Source: Morinoia aosen (Eukaryota > Arthropoda > Malacostraca > Amphipoda > Talitridae). From it: a stretch of 64,000 nt of DNA. Positions within the stretch are counted from its first letter, which is position 1. Every line of letters begins with the position of its first letter. The notes below the pieces were generated by a model, which saw only the letters and a list, made by a program, of their open reading frames with translations, ran no database searches and was not told where the DNA came from. The DNA is taken from contig CM059559.1 of assembly GCA_030386875.1 (NCBI GenBank), forward strand, positions 6,569,177 to 6,633,176, written 5' to 3'. Positions 1-10,594 of the stretch are shown one piece after another. The translations under genes were made by a program, and so were the position numbers.

Positions 1-172
1 ACATCTTGTCTCTTCCTGACACATTTGGTCTCTTCCTGACACATTTGGTCTCTTCCTGACACATTTGGTCTCTTCCTGACACATTTGGTCTCTTCCTGAC
101 ACATTTGGTCTCTTCCTGACACATTTGGTCTCTTCCTGACACATTTTGTCTCTTCCTGACATATTTGGTCTC
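1..172. repeat. 20-bp tandem array
   Basis: About 8.5 head-to-tail copies of ACATTTGGTCTCTTCCTGAC, nearly perfect, already running at base 1, so the array continues to the left of the window. The last unit decays near 160-172. Confidence 0.95.
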
Positions 173-297
173 CTCCTTCCCGACACATTCGCCTCGGTCC
201 TCGTCATCAAGGGGTGCAAGCGACAGGCACCGCTGTGCTCTCCTACTCTTTTTCCTCCCACGATTGCTCCCCAAAGCCTCCCCTTTCCTCCTCATAA

Positions 298-805
298 AGT
301 TGCAGCAGGCGACGTTTTCTCCCCACGCAGTTGCAGCAGGCGACGTTTTCTCCCCACGCAGTTGCAGCAGGCGACGTTTTCTCCCCACGCAGTTGCAGCA
401 GGCGACGTTTTCTCCCCACGCAGTTGCAGCAGGCGACGTTTTCTCCCCACGCAGTTGCAGCAGGCGACGTTTTCTCCCCACGCAGTTGCAGCAGGCGACG
501 TTTTCTCCCCACGCAGTTGCACCAGGCGACGTTTTCTCCCCACGCAGTTGCAGCAGGCGACGTTTTCTCCCCACGCAGTTGCAGCAGGCGACGTTTTCTC
601 CCCACGCAGTTGCAGCAGGCGACGTTTTCTCCCCACGCAGTTGCAGCAGGCAACGTTTTCTCCCTACGCAGTTGCAGCAGGCGACGTTTTCTCCCCACGC
701 AGTTGCAGCAGGCGACGTTTTCTCCTCACGCAGTTGCAGCAGGCGACGTTTTCTCCCCGCGCAGTTGCAGCAGACGAAGTCTTCTCCCCACGCAGCAGGC
801 AGATC
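298..805. repeat. 31-bp tandem array
   Basis: About 16 copies of a 31-bp unit that starts GTTGCAGCAGGCGACG and ends TTTTCTCCCCACGCA. Copies differ by isolated substitutions, more often towards the 3' end. Because 31 is not a multiple of three and the unit has no stop in any plus frame, all three plus frames stay open (predicted proteins of 172-305 residues made of 31-residue repeats). These are artefacts of the repeat. Confidence 0.95.
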
Positions 806-1078
806 CCCACGCTCCCCACGCTGCACCGAAGGAAGCCCCGCAATTTTAATGCGCGTTCGATGTTAACAGCGGGAGTGCCGGAGCGAACATGCGGGCTCGT
901 CCGCACACCCGCCGGAGTGCGGATATCGGCCCCTGCGCTGGATATTCTGAATATCCGGCCTGCCTTTCCATATCGAAAGGTTACCTACTGCGGCGGAGTG
1001 TCCAGGTGTGGAGTGAGGGTGTCGGAGTGGCGGTGTGGTGTGCTCGGGAGCTGTTATGCGTGATTAGATGAGGGTTGT
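806..1078. other. Unique spacer, moderately GC-rich
   Basis: Non-repetitive sequence between the 31-bp array and the hAT fossil. No gene or regulatory site that I can support is visible. The short open frames here are run-outs of the array frames. Confidence 0.6.
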
Positions 1079-1351
1079 GTGCTTGAAATTCAGCGTTTTG
1101 AAAATTGGCTTTCAAAGCTTTTTTATTTCCGAGATATTCTTGACAAGATTTATAACTTCATAATACCATTAAATGGCGAAAATACAAATATTCATATATT
1201 AAAAACCGCAAGCCTCCGGAAAAAAGAACATGCATGGTTAATCAATGAAAAAAGTAACTCATGTGAGATATCTCCTTGTCTGGGAGAGTCCATCACGGAA
1301 AATCAACTAAATTTTCAAACAATCAAACCAATAATAATTGAGCCTTGGTGA
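1079..1351 (+). pseudogene. hAT-family transposase fragment
   Basis: A 90-codon frame beginning MLEIQRFENWLSKLF. The stretch from about residue 9 (NWLSKLFYFRDILDKIYNF) through NGENTNIHILKTASLRKKEHAWL resembles the conserved block of domesticated and active hAT transposases of the ZBED5/FAM200/GTF2IRD2 type, where a WL-x-DLAFL-x-DI helix is followed by LN-x-LQGK-x-x-NI and an FKKKL-x-LW motif. Those proteins run to about 600 residues, so this is a small remnant of one. Similarity stops near residue 60. The partly overlapping second frame (1338-1649) is not recognisable and runs into a hAT-like MITE end, so I do not annotate it. Assignment is by eye from remembered family motifs, with no search run. 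It could be coincidence in an AT-rich stretch. Confidence 0.45.
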
Positions 1352-1541
1352 GCTTTGGGAAAAATTAAAGAAAAATATTTTTTTCAAAAAATCAGATATG
1401 GGCCAATTTGGTAAGATCCAGAATTTATTTGATATTGAAGTCGAAAAAGTGTGTCATGTCACACAATCAAAGGGGCCTTGCAAAATAGAATATTTTAAGT
1501 GGGTCGAGGCGGGTATATATTTGAAAACAGCTGCTCTAGAC

Positions 1542-1660
1542 CAGGGCTTCTCAACCGGGGGTACATGTACCTTTAGGGGTACATTCAACATACATCATAT
1601 GTTAAAATTTACAATGTGTATTTACATACAACCGTATAAGTGTATATAATTATTAATTAT
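1542..1660 (+). mobile_element. hAT-like MITE, 5' part
   Basis: Begins with the terminal sequence CAGGGCTTCTCAACC, preceded by CTCTAGAC (1534-1541), which fits the NTCTAGAN target preference of hAT elements. The same 15-bp terminus starts the complete copy at 50737-50942. The 3' end is absent: the sequence passes straight into the 9-bp array at 1661, so the element was truncated or replaced by array growth. Confidence 0.55.
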
Positions 1661-1905
1661 TGCCCCACGTGCCCCACGTGCCCCAACGTGCCCCACGTGC
1701 CCCACGTGCCCCACGTGCCCCACGTGCCCCACGTGCCCCACGTGCCCCACGTGCCACACGTGCCCCACGTGCCCCACGTGCCCCAACGTGCCCCACGTGC
1801 CCCACGTGCCCCACGTGCCCCACGTGCCCCACGTGCCCCAACGTGCCCCACGTGCCTCGCGTGTCCCACGTGCCCCGCGTATCCCGCGTGTCCCACGTGC
1901 CAGGT
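1661..1905. repeat. 9-bp CACGTG-bearing array
   Basis: About 26 copies of CGTGCCCCA with occasional 10-bp units (AACGTGCCCC). Each standard junction makes the palindrome CACGTG, about 20 times in 245 bp. The last units degrade (CGCGTGTCCC). Confidence 0.95.
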
Positions 1906-2369
1906 CTCCAGCGCACCCGCAAGTCCGGTGCGCGCTTTTTGCCGGTTCCCCTCGCGCGTTCATTTAGTTTGGCATTTCTTGCATGTTCCCCTCATGTTCC
2001 CCTCACTCATGCATCAGCATCTAAGCCAATCATCTTCTTCCCAGGGAGCAGCGTCCCCTCGCTCTGCCCAGCGTTCTCTTTTGTGTCTCCCCTCGGCGTC
2101 TCCCTTCGCTTCCCTCAGCGCCTCCCCTCGCTTCCCTCGGCCGGCTCTCCAATGCATTCCATTACTGGACGACCCTCCGTTGCTGGCGCTCCCATTCCAG
2201 CGAGGGACATTTTTGTTCCGCACTTTCTGTCCGTAGTGCCACAGTCAATTATTGCGGATAAATTGCAGTAATTCCGGCCCGGACGTACCGCGCTCCGCGT
2301 CCGCTGTGTCGCTCCGGCAGCGGTAGTGCTGGTAGTGCTTGAGAGGGGCTAGAGAGGGCTGATAGCGTT
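1906..2369. other. Unique GC-rich spacer
   Basis: Non-repetitive, C/T-rich on the plus strand. An imperfect internal similarity (CTCCCCTCG/CTTCCCTC pieces near 2085-2140) is too weak to call an array. No gene recognised. Confidence 0.5.
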
Positions 2370-2885
2370 GGTAGGGCTGGAGTGGGTGTTGGTAGTGCTG
2401 GAGTGGGTGTTGGTAGTGCTGGAGTGGGTGTTGGTAGTGCTGGAGTGGTTGTTGGTAGTGCTGGAGTGGGTGTTGGTAGTGCTGGAGTGGGTGTTGGTAA
2501 TATGCTGGAGTGGGTATTGGTAATATGCTGGAGTGGGTATTGGTAATATGCTGAAGTGGGTATTGGTAATATGCTGAAGTGGGTATTGGTAATATGCTGA
2601 AGTGGGTATTGGTAATATGCTGAAGTGGGTATTGGTAATATGCTGAAGTGGGTATTGGTAATATGCTGAAGTGGGTATTGGTAATATGCTGAAGTGGGTA
2701 TTGGTAATATGCTGAAGTGGGTATTGGTAATATGCTGGAGTGGGTATTGGTAATATGCTGGAGTGGGTATTGGTAATATGCTGGAGTGGGTGTTGGCAGT
2801 GCTGGAGTGGGTGCTGGTAGTGCTGGAGTGGGTGCTGGTAGTTCTGGAGTGGGTGCTGGTAGTGCTTGAGTGCTGGTAGTGCTGC
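2370..2885. repeat. 21/23-bp tandem array
   Basis: Two related unit lengths alternate in blocks. 21-bp units (GGAGTGGGTG then TTGGTAGTGCT) occupy about 2380-2505 and 2790-2885. 23-bp units (GGGTATTGGTAATATGCTG core) occupy about 2505-2790. The 23-bp type differs by G-to-A changes and a 2-bp insertion, so a variant arose inside the array and expanded as a central block. Minus-strand frames of 185-222 residues are repeat artefacts. Confidence 0.95.
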
Positions 2886-3324
2886 AGGTGAACGTCTTGC
2901 GTTCATAAATCACGATTTACATGCCGTTGAATTCCCGCTTTTTCAACGACTTTTTCAAACGTAGTAAGTCCCTCCCTAACATTGCACATGCCTTCGACCG
3001 GTAAATATTCTTAACAACGCAGCAACTCCACACGCTAACTCCACCCCAACATAACGTGAGATCTTGGAACATTTCCCCATCTTCCCCTGCCAGGCGGGTT
3101 CGTTGCTTAACCCTCGGATGTGCGAGGGAAGCCCTTCGTCGGATGCCGTCCGAGGGTAAGGAAGCAATTTTGCTGAGTCAGCCACAACTGGGACGATTGG
3201 CTGGCCAATAAGGTTACTATTCCCACGAGAGATCGAGTCTGGTGCTTGTACTGATCACCACAGGGCACCTACAACTCTGACATTCACCAAAATGAACTTG
3301 CAAGTAAATGCGGTGTGGTAGGAA
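2886..3324. other. Unique spacer
   Basis: Ordinary mixed-composition sequence between the array and the MITE pair. I see no gene, RNA or repeat in it that I can support. Confidence 0.5.
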
Positions 3325-3553
3325 TTAACACTTTGACTGCAGCAACTAAATATTAAGTTCAACACCAAACTCAAATTCAAAGTCAACTGTAGTAAGCTAT
3401 TTGGAAAATATCAAACATGAACTGGATCTTGTCTTCATTTTGCTTTGATCAAGTATTTATGAAAATTGAATTTACGACTACTGGTTGGTCAGCAGCATTT
3501 TGAAAATAACTTCCGTGAACCACCGGTGGCGCACGTCGCAGTCAAAGTGTTAA
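3325..3553 (-). mobile_element. TTAA MITE, family 2 (piggyBac-type)
   Basis: A 221-bp element (3329-3549) flanked by perfect TTAA duplications (3325-3328, 3550-3553). Termini are CACTTTGACTGC and its inverted partner GCAGTCAAAGTG. TTAA duplication plus a CAC-starting terminus is the signature of piggyBac-superfamily non-autonomous elements. It lies in the opposite orientation to the copy at 52631-52848, with which it shares ACCGGTGG near one end and a GTTCAACAC/GAACTTAAGTT stretch near the other. No coding capacity. Confidence 0.8.
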
Positions 3554-3567
3554 GAATTGCAGACGAT

Positions 3568-3849
3568 CTAACCCGTTGACTAGTACGTTCGCGCAATCGT
3601 TACGGTTGGTTAAGTCAGGTTGTGAGTAGCAGAATCGAAAAACCGGTTTTACTGCTCGAACATATTTCTATTCTTTCTGAAAAGCACGAAAGAATATAAT
3701 TGCGCGATAGTACTTTACCTTGTACGCCAAAATTTAATTTGAAACAATGTAGTGGAATAACTGAAATGCAATTTATTTCTACTGGCATTGAAATACGCTG
3801 TATACCCCCAGTGGTGCATATATGTACCTATGTGTAGTCAACGTGTTAA
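3568..3849 (+). mobile_element. TTAA MITE, family 3 (piggyBac-type)
   Basis: A 274-bp element (3572-3845) flanked by CTAA (3568-3571) and TTAA (3846-3849). Ends are CCCGTTGACTAG and TAGTCAACGTG. It starts 18 bp after the family 2 element. Internal landmarks AAAAACCGG-TTTACTGCTC and, near the 3' end, CAGTGGTGCATATATGTACC recur in the element at 46037-47289. The latter segment is the ancestor-like form of that element's 26-bp array. Confidence 0.75.
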
Positions 3850-4081
3850 TGAAAAAAGTAGGTGGGGTCCTAGGACAGATCCTTGAGGAACACCTATACC
3901 AAGGGCATCTACTCAAATGCAAGCAACACGACAACAATTGTACGCAAAATTGAGATCTCATTATCCGCAGTAAAAAGATTAATACCATTTATCGAATGGT
4001 ACCATAGAAGTGAAGTAATATTTGAACATCCTCCACGGCCATTTCTTGCTAAAGTGTTCACCTTTAGTATAGAAAAGTTAG

Positions 4082-4350
4082 TTTAAGCCTCCCCGCACCA
4101 CAACAAAGGTGCTCCATAAAGACGAAGGATGAAGGCACCATCTATTATGTCTTACTGAGATAAGGATCGCCAAATCTATGCACAAAGTTTGTTTCTATAC
4201 AAGATCCAGTCACGCATAAAAAACAATAAATTGAGAAAAAAAAAGTTTATAAAATGCAATAAAAGTTCAAGAAGAAAGGAGTACACGCTGAGAAGAGGAC
4301 AGCAGTGAACCGAAACAAGAGAGCCAGTAATAGTGTTCAAATCTGCTTCG
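4082..4350 (+). repeat. SINE-like family A, copy 1 (partial)
   Basis: Matches the family A order of landmarks: GTTTAAGCCTCC, ACAACAAAGGTG, GAAGGCACCATCTA, ATCTATGCACAAAG, AAGTTCAAGAAGAAAG, GGACAGCAGTGAACCGAAA. The 3' quarter seen in other copies (CTCGGGCCCTCACAT to CCCTGAGGGG) is not recognisable. It ends before the decamer array. Confidence 0.7.
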
Positions 4351-4485
4351 CTTTCTTGAAAATCTTCATTTCGATTCCACTTCTTATACAGCTTACTGGA
4401 CAATGTACGGCAATAGTACGTTATGCAATTAATTTTCATTCAAAATTTCATCTGAGTCTTGCTGGTTAATGTTTTGGAAATCCCA

Positions 4486-6190
4486 ACACCGCCACCCAAC
4501 GCCACCCAACGTCGTGCAACGCCACCCAACGCCACCAAACGTCGTGCAACGTCGTGCAACGCCACCCAACGCCACCCACGCCACCCAACGCCACCAAACG
4601 TCGTGCAACGTCGTGCAACGCCACCCAACGCCACCAAACGTCGTGCAACGCCATCCAACGCCATCCAACGCCACCAAACGCCACCCAACGTCGTGCAACG
4701 CCACCCAACGCCACCAAACGTCGTGCAACGTCGTGCAACGCCACCCAACGCAGAAAACCGTCGTGCAACGTCGTGCAACGCCACCCAACGGTCGTGCAAC
4801 GTGGTGCAACGCCACCCAACGCCACCCAACGGTCGTGCAACGTGGTGCAACGCCACCCAACGCCACAAAGCGTCGTGCAACGTGGTGCAACGCCACCCAA
4901 CGCCACCCAACGGTCGTGCAACGTGGTGCAACGCCACCCAACGCCACCCAACGGTCGTGCAACGTGGTGCAACGCCACCCAACGCCACCCAACGGTCGTG
5001 CAACGTGGTGCAACGCCACCCAACGCCACCCAACGGTCGTGCAACGTGGTGCAACGCCACCCAACGCCACAAAGCGTCGTGCAACGTGGTGCAACGCCAC
5101 CCAACGCCACCCAACGTCGTGCAACGTCGTGCAATGTCACCCAACGCCACCCAACGTCGTGCAACGTCGTGCAACGTCACCCAACGCCACCAAACGTCGT
5201 GCAACGTCGTGCAACGCCACCCAACGCCACCAAGCGTCGTGCAACGTCGTGCAACGCCACCCAACGCCACCAAGCGTCGTGCAACGTCGTGCAACGCCAC
5301 CCAACGCCACCAAACGTCGTGCAACGTCGTGCAACGCCACCTAACGCCACCAAACGTCGTGCAACGTCGTGCAACGCCACCAAACGTCGTGCAACGTCGT
5401 GCAACGCCACCCAACGCCACCAAACGTCGTGCAACGTCGTGCAACGCCACCCAACGTCGTGCAACGTCGTGCAACGCCACCCAACGCTAAAAAACGTCGT
5501 GCAACGTCGTGCAACGCCACCCAACGCCACCAAGCGTCGTGCAACGTCGTGCAACGCCACCCAACGCCACCAAACGTCGTGCAACGTCGTGCAACGCCAC
5601 CCAACGCCACCAAACGCCACCAAACGTCGTGCAACGTCGTGCAACGCCACCAAACGTCGTGCAACGTCGTGCAACGCCACCCAACGCCACCAAACGTCGT
5701 GCAACGTCGTGCAACGCCACCCAACGCTAAAAAACGTCGTGCAACGTCACCCAACGGTCGTGCAACGTCGTGCAACGCCACCAAACGTCGTGCAACGTCG
5801 TGCAACGCCACCCAACGCCACCAAACGTCGTGCAACGTCGTGCAACGCCACCCAACGCCACCAAACGTCGTGCAACGTCGTGCAACGCCACCCAACGCCA
5901 CCCAACGGTCGTGCAACGTCGTGCAACGCCACTCAACGCCACAAAGCGTCGTGCAACGTCGTGCAACGCCACCCAACGCCACCCAACGTCGTGCAACGTC
6001 GTGCAATGTCACCCAACGCCACCAAACGTCGTGTAACGTCGTGCAACGCCACCCAACGCCACCCAACGCCACCCAACGCCACCCAACGTCGTGAACGTCG
6101 TGCAACGCCACCCAACGCCATTAAACGTCGTGAACGTGGTGCAATGTCACCCAACGTCACCAAACGTTATGCAACGTCGTCCAACGCCCC
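4486..6190. repeat. Decamer array, higher-order (HOR) part
   Basis: About 170 decamers of three kinds: CGCCACCCAA, CGCCACCAAA and CGTCGTGCAA, arranged mainly as 40-bp higher-order units (two CGTCGTGCAA, then CGCCACCCAA, then CGCCACCAAA), with local variants such as CGTGGTGCAA and CGGTCGTGCAA. Continuous with the homogenised part at 6190. All six frames are largely open (up to 346 residues on the minus strand) because no unit contains a stop. Confidence 0.95.
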
Positions 6191-9100
6191 CCTACCTCAC
6201 CCAACGTCGTCCAACATCGTGCAACGTCGTCCAACGTCGTGCAACGTCGTCCAACGTCGTGCAACGTCGTCCAACGTCGTGCAACGTCGTCCAACGTCGT
6301 GCAACGTCGTGCAACGTCGTGCAACGTCGTCCAACGTCGTGCAACGTCGTCCAACGTCGTCCAACGTCGTCCAACGTCGTCCAACGTCGTCCAACGTCGT
6401 CCAACGTCGTCCAACATCGTGCAACGTCGTGCAACGTCGTCCAACGTCGTCCAACGTCGTCCAACGTCGTCCAACGTCGTCCAACGTCGTCCAACGTCGT
6501 CCAACGTCGTCCAACGTCGTCCAACGTCGTCCAACGTCGTCCAACGTCGTCCAACGTCGTCCAACGTCGTCCAACGTCGTCCAACGTCGTCCAACGTCGT
6601 CCAACGTCGTCCAACGTCGTCCAACGTCGTCCAACGTCGTCCAACGTCGTCCAACGTCGTCCAACGTCGTCCAACGTCGTCCAACGTCGTCCAACGTCGT
6701 CAAACGTCGTCAAACGTCGTCAAACGTCGTCAAACGTCGTCAAACGTCGTCAAACGTCGTCAAACGTCGTCAAACGTCGTCAAACGTCGTCAAACGTCGT
6801 CAAACGTCGTCAAACGTCGTCAAACGTCGTCAAACGTCGTCAAACGTCGTCAAACGTCGTCAAACGTCGTCAAACGTCGTCAAACGTCGTCAAACGTCGT
6901 CAAACGTCGTCAAACGTCGTCAAACGTCGTCAAACGTCGTCAAACGTCGTCAAACGTCGTCAAACGTCGTCCAACGTCGTCCAACGTCGTCCAACGTCGT
7001 CCAACGTCGTCCAACGTCGTCCAACGTCGTCAAACGTCGTCAAACGTCGTCAAACGTCGTCAAACGTCGTCAAACGTCGTCAAACGTCGTCAAACGTCGT
7101 CAAACGTCGTCAAACGTCGTCAAACGTCGTCAAACGTCGTCAAACGTCGTCAAACGTCGTCAAACGTCGTCAAACGTCGTCAAACGTCGTCAAACGTCGT
7201 CAAACGTCGTCAAACGTCGTCAAACGTCGTCAAACGTCGTCAAACGTCGTCAAACGTCGTCAAACGTCGTCAAACGTCGTCAAACGTCGTCAAACGTCGT
7301 CAAACGTCGTCAAACGTCGTCAAACGTCGTCAAACGTCGTCAAACGTCGTCAAACGTCGTCAAACGTCGTCAAACGTCGTCCAACGTCGTCCAACGTCGT
7401 CAAACGTCGTCCAACGTCGTCCAACGTCGTCCAACGTCGTCAAACGTCGTCAAACGTCGTCAAACGTCGTCAAACGTCGTCAAACGTCGTCAAACGTCGT
7501 CAAACGTCGTCAAACGTCGTCAAACGTCGTCAAACGTCGTCAAACGTCGTCAAACGTCGTCAAACGTCGTCAAACGTCGTCAAACGTCGTCAAACGTCGT
7601 CAAACGTCGTCAAACGTCGTCCAACGTCGTCAAACGTCGTCAAACGTCGTCCAACGTCGTCAAACGTCGTCAAACGTCGTCAAACGTCGTCCAACGTCGT
7701 CAAACGTCGTCAAACGTCGTCAAACGTCGTCAAACGTCGTCAAACGTCGTCAAACGTCGTCCAACGTCGTCCAACGTCGTCCAACGTCGTCCAACGTCGT
7801 CCAACGTCGTCCAACGTCGTCCAACGTCGTCCAACGTCGTCCAACGTCGTCCAACGTCGTCCAACGTCGTCCAACGTCGTCCAACGTCGTCCAACGTCGT
7901 CCAACGTCGTCCAACGTCGTCCAACGTCGTCCAACGTCGTCCAACGTCGTCCAACGTCGTCCAACGTCGTCCAACGTCGTCCAACGTCGTCCAACGTCGT
8001 CCAACGTCGTCCAACGTCGTCCAACGTCGTCCAACGTCGTCCAACGTCGTCCAACGTCGTCCAACGTCGTCAAACGTCGTCAAACGTCGTCAAACGTCGT
8101 CAAACGTCGTCAAACGTCGTCAAACGTCGCCCAACGTCGTACAACGTCGTCCAACGTCGTCCAACGTCGTCAACGTCGTCCAACGTCGTCCAACGTCGTC
8201 CAACGTCGGTCAACGTCGTCCAACGTCGTCAACGTCGTCCAACGTCGTCCAACGTCGTCCAACGTCGTCCAACGTCGTCACGTCAAACGTCGTCAAACGT
8301 CGTCAAACGTCGTCAAACGTCGTCAACGTCGTCAAACGTCGTCAAACGTCGTCAAACGTCGTCAAACGTCGTTCAAACGTCGTCAAACGTCGTCAAACGT
8401 CGTCAAACGTCGTCAAACGTCGTCAAACGTCGTCAAACGTCGTCAAACGTCGTCAAACGTCGTCAAACGTCGTCAACCGTCACGTCGTCAAACGTCGTCA
8501 AACGTCGTCAAACGGTCGTCCAACGTCGTCCAACGTCGTCCAACGTCGTCAAACGTCGTCAAACGTCGTCAAACGTCGTCCAAACGGTCGTCAAACGTCG
8601 TCAAACGTCGTCAAACGTCGTCAAACGTCGTCAAACGTCGGTCAAACGTCGTCCAACGTCGTCCAACGTCGTCAACGTCGTCCAACGTCGTCCAACGTCG
8701 TCCAACGTCGTCCAACGTCGTCCAACGTCGTCCAACGTCGTCCACGTCGTCCAACGTCGTCCAACGTCGTCAAACGTCGTCAAACGTCGTCAAACGTCGT
8801 CAAACGTCGTCAAACGTCGTCAAACGTCGTCAAACGTCGTCAAACGTCGTCAAACGTCGTCAAAACGTCGTCAAACGTCGTCAAACGTCGTCCAACGTCG
8901 TCCAACGTCGTCCAACGTCGTCCAAACGTCGTCAAACGTCGTCAAACGTCGTCAAACGTCGTCAACGATCGTCAAACGTCGTCAAACGTCGTCAAACGTG
9001 GTCAAACGTCGTCAACGTCGTCAAACGTCGTCAAACGTCGTCAAACGTCGTCAAACGTCGTCAACGTCGTCCAACGTCGTCCAACGTCGTCCAACGTCGT

Positions 9101-9245
9101 CCAACGTCGTCCAACGTCGTCCAACGTCGTCCAACGTCGTCAAACGTCGTCAAACGTCGTCAAACGTCGTCCAACGTCGTCCAACGTCGTCCAACGTCCG
9201 TCCAACGTCGTCCAACGTCGCCCAACGCCACCTAACGTCGTCCAA
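6190..9245. repeat. Decamer array, homogenised CGTCGTCCAA/CGTCGTCAAA part
   Basis: About 305 copies of CGTCGTCCAA or CGTCGTCAAA in long pure blocks (for example CCAA type about 6360-6700, CAAA type about 6702-6960 and 7031-7380, CCAA type about 7761-8070). From about 8130 to 9235 many units are 9 or 11 bp through single-base slips. Two CpG per unit. The plus-strand frame of 1617 codons starting in the HOR part and running to 9407 has no composition beyond the repeat and is not a gene. Confidence 0.95.
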
Positions 9246-9432
9246 CCGCATCAAGCAGCGTTTAAGGGACGGTTTGAGCACGGCGCGTTTCAGAAAAGCA
9301 GCGTTGGTTTTTGTGCGAGCGTTGGGGCGGCCGAGCATTGGTATGTCGGAGTTATGCTCCCCACTCTTAACCCAATCATTGGCGCCACTAAATTACTTAT
9401 CCTCTGAGAATAACAGCTTTGAAGGATGCGCT
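9246..9432. other. Unique spacer
   Basis: Short unique stretch after the decamer array. A plus-strand frame runs through it only because it is entered open from the array. Confidence 0.5.
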
Positions 9433-9454
9433 CTCACCCCTGCATAGGGGTGAG
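9433..9454. other. Perfect 9-bp hairpin
   Basis: CTCACCCCT, loop GCAT, AGGGGTGAG: a perfect inverted repeat with a 4-base loop immediately before the G-rich 34-bp array. Function unknown. No T-run follows that would suggest a terminator. Confidence 0.6.
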
Positions 9455-9685
9455 GGACTTAGTGGGTACGGGGGAGGGGAGAGGGTACTGGGCTTAGGGG
9501 GTCCGAGAGAGGAAGGGGGGTACTGGCTTAGGGGGGTCCGAGAGAAGGAAGGGGGTACTGGGCTTAGGGGGTCCGAGAGAAGGAAGGGTACTGGGCCTTA
9601 GGGGGGTCCGAGGAAGAGAGGGGAGTACTAGCCTTAGGGGATCCGGGGGAAAGGAGGAGGACCTGGGCTTAGGGTCCGGAGCAGA
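9455..9685. repeat. ~34-bp degenerate G-rich array
   Basis: About six copies of a unit built from GGGTACTGGGCTTAGGGGG followed by TCCGAGAGAAGGAAG, with length variation of 32-37 bp and runs of four to six G. Confidence 0.85.
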
Positions 9686-9840
9686 GAGAGTGGAGGAGAA
9701 GAGAGATACAGAAGTGAGGGTGCAAGTAAAGAGAATAGAAGCAGCTGCGTTACAACAGAACTTACCAAAAATGGGGAAGAAAATGGTTGGCATTCCTGGT
9801 TGGTGGGGAATAATGTCGGCAGGGCAAATTGTAGGCATAT

Positions 9841-10165
9841 TCGTACCCCGTCCGTACCCCGTCCGTACCCCGTCCGTACCCCGTCCGTACCCCGTCCGTA
9901 CCCCGTCCGTACCCCGTCCGTACCCCCGTCCGTACCCCGTCCGTACCCCGTCCGTACCCCGTCCGTACCCCGTCCGTACCCCTTCCGCCCGTCCGTACCC
10001 CGTCCGTACCCCGTTTGTACCCCGTCCGTACCCCGTCCGTACCCCGTCCGTACCCCGTCCGTACCCCGCTCGTACCCCGCTCGTACCACGTCCGTACCAC
10101 GTCCGTACCACGTCCGTACCACGTCCGTACCACGTCCGTACCACGTCCGTACCACGTCCGTACCA
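9841..10165. repeat. 11-bp tandem array
   Basis: About 29 copies of GTCCGTACCCC. The last third changes to GTCCGTACCAC (from about 10083), a block replacement by a single-base variant. Decays into GACTGTCCCACGACCC after 10165. Confidence 0.95.
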
Positions 10166-10209
10166 CGTCCGTACTCCGACTGTCCCACGACCCAACCACG
10201 CCCGTACCA

Positions 10210-10594
10210 CGTCCGCAGCAGCAGGTACGGACGTGACGCAGGCGTGACAGGCGTACGCAAGGATTGCCACCACACAAATGCCCGCCACTGCGATTGTACC
10301 ATCAACTGTTGTCCAAATTCCGCTCCCAGATAGTGAACAAGTTTCTAAATACTACGAAGAGCAGATAGGACAAAATGGCGTCGACAATGATAATTACATT
10401 TTTTGAGGCGACCGTCTAAGAAAGACACGATAATAAAACAATTTAACGATATTACTATAATAATACGATAACAAAACCATTCGATAATACAAGATTTTGA
10501 ATTCATGAGAATTAGCTTAGATATGTCCAACAAGAGCCGCATCTCGCTCAAGTGGATTCCATTGAATCACAGCGTCGAAAAAATTAGACGTCAA
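10210..10594. other. Unique AT-rich spacer
   Basis: Non-repetitive and AT-rich. A 68-codon minus-strand frame (10345-10551) shows nothing recognisable and is within chance expectation. No other feature seen. Confidence 0.5.

Noticed and set aside
4554-9407. 1617-codon plus-strand frame
   Set aside because: Made of decapeptide repeats from stop-free decamers. Overlapping frames of similar length are open in other phases and on the other strand.
9433-9454. Transcription terminator hairpin
   Set aside because: Perfect hairpin but no following T-run, and no bacterial gene context.
9455-9685. Telomere-like TTAGGG motifs
   Set aside because: TTAGGGG occurs once per 34-bp unit, not as a tandem TTAGG or TTAGGG array. 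Not telomeric.
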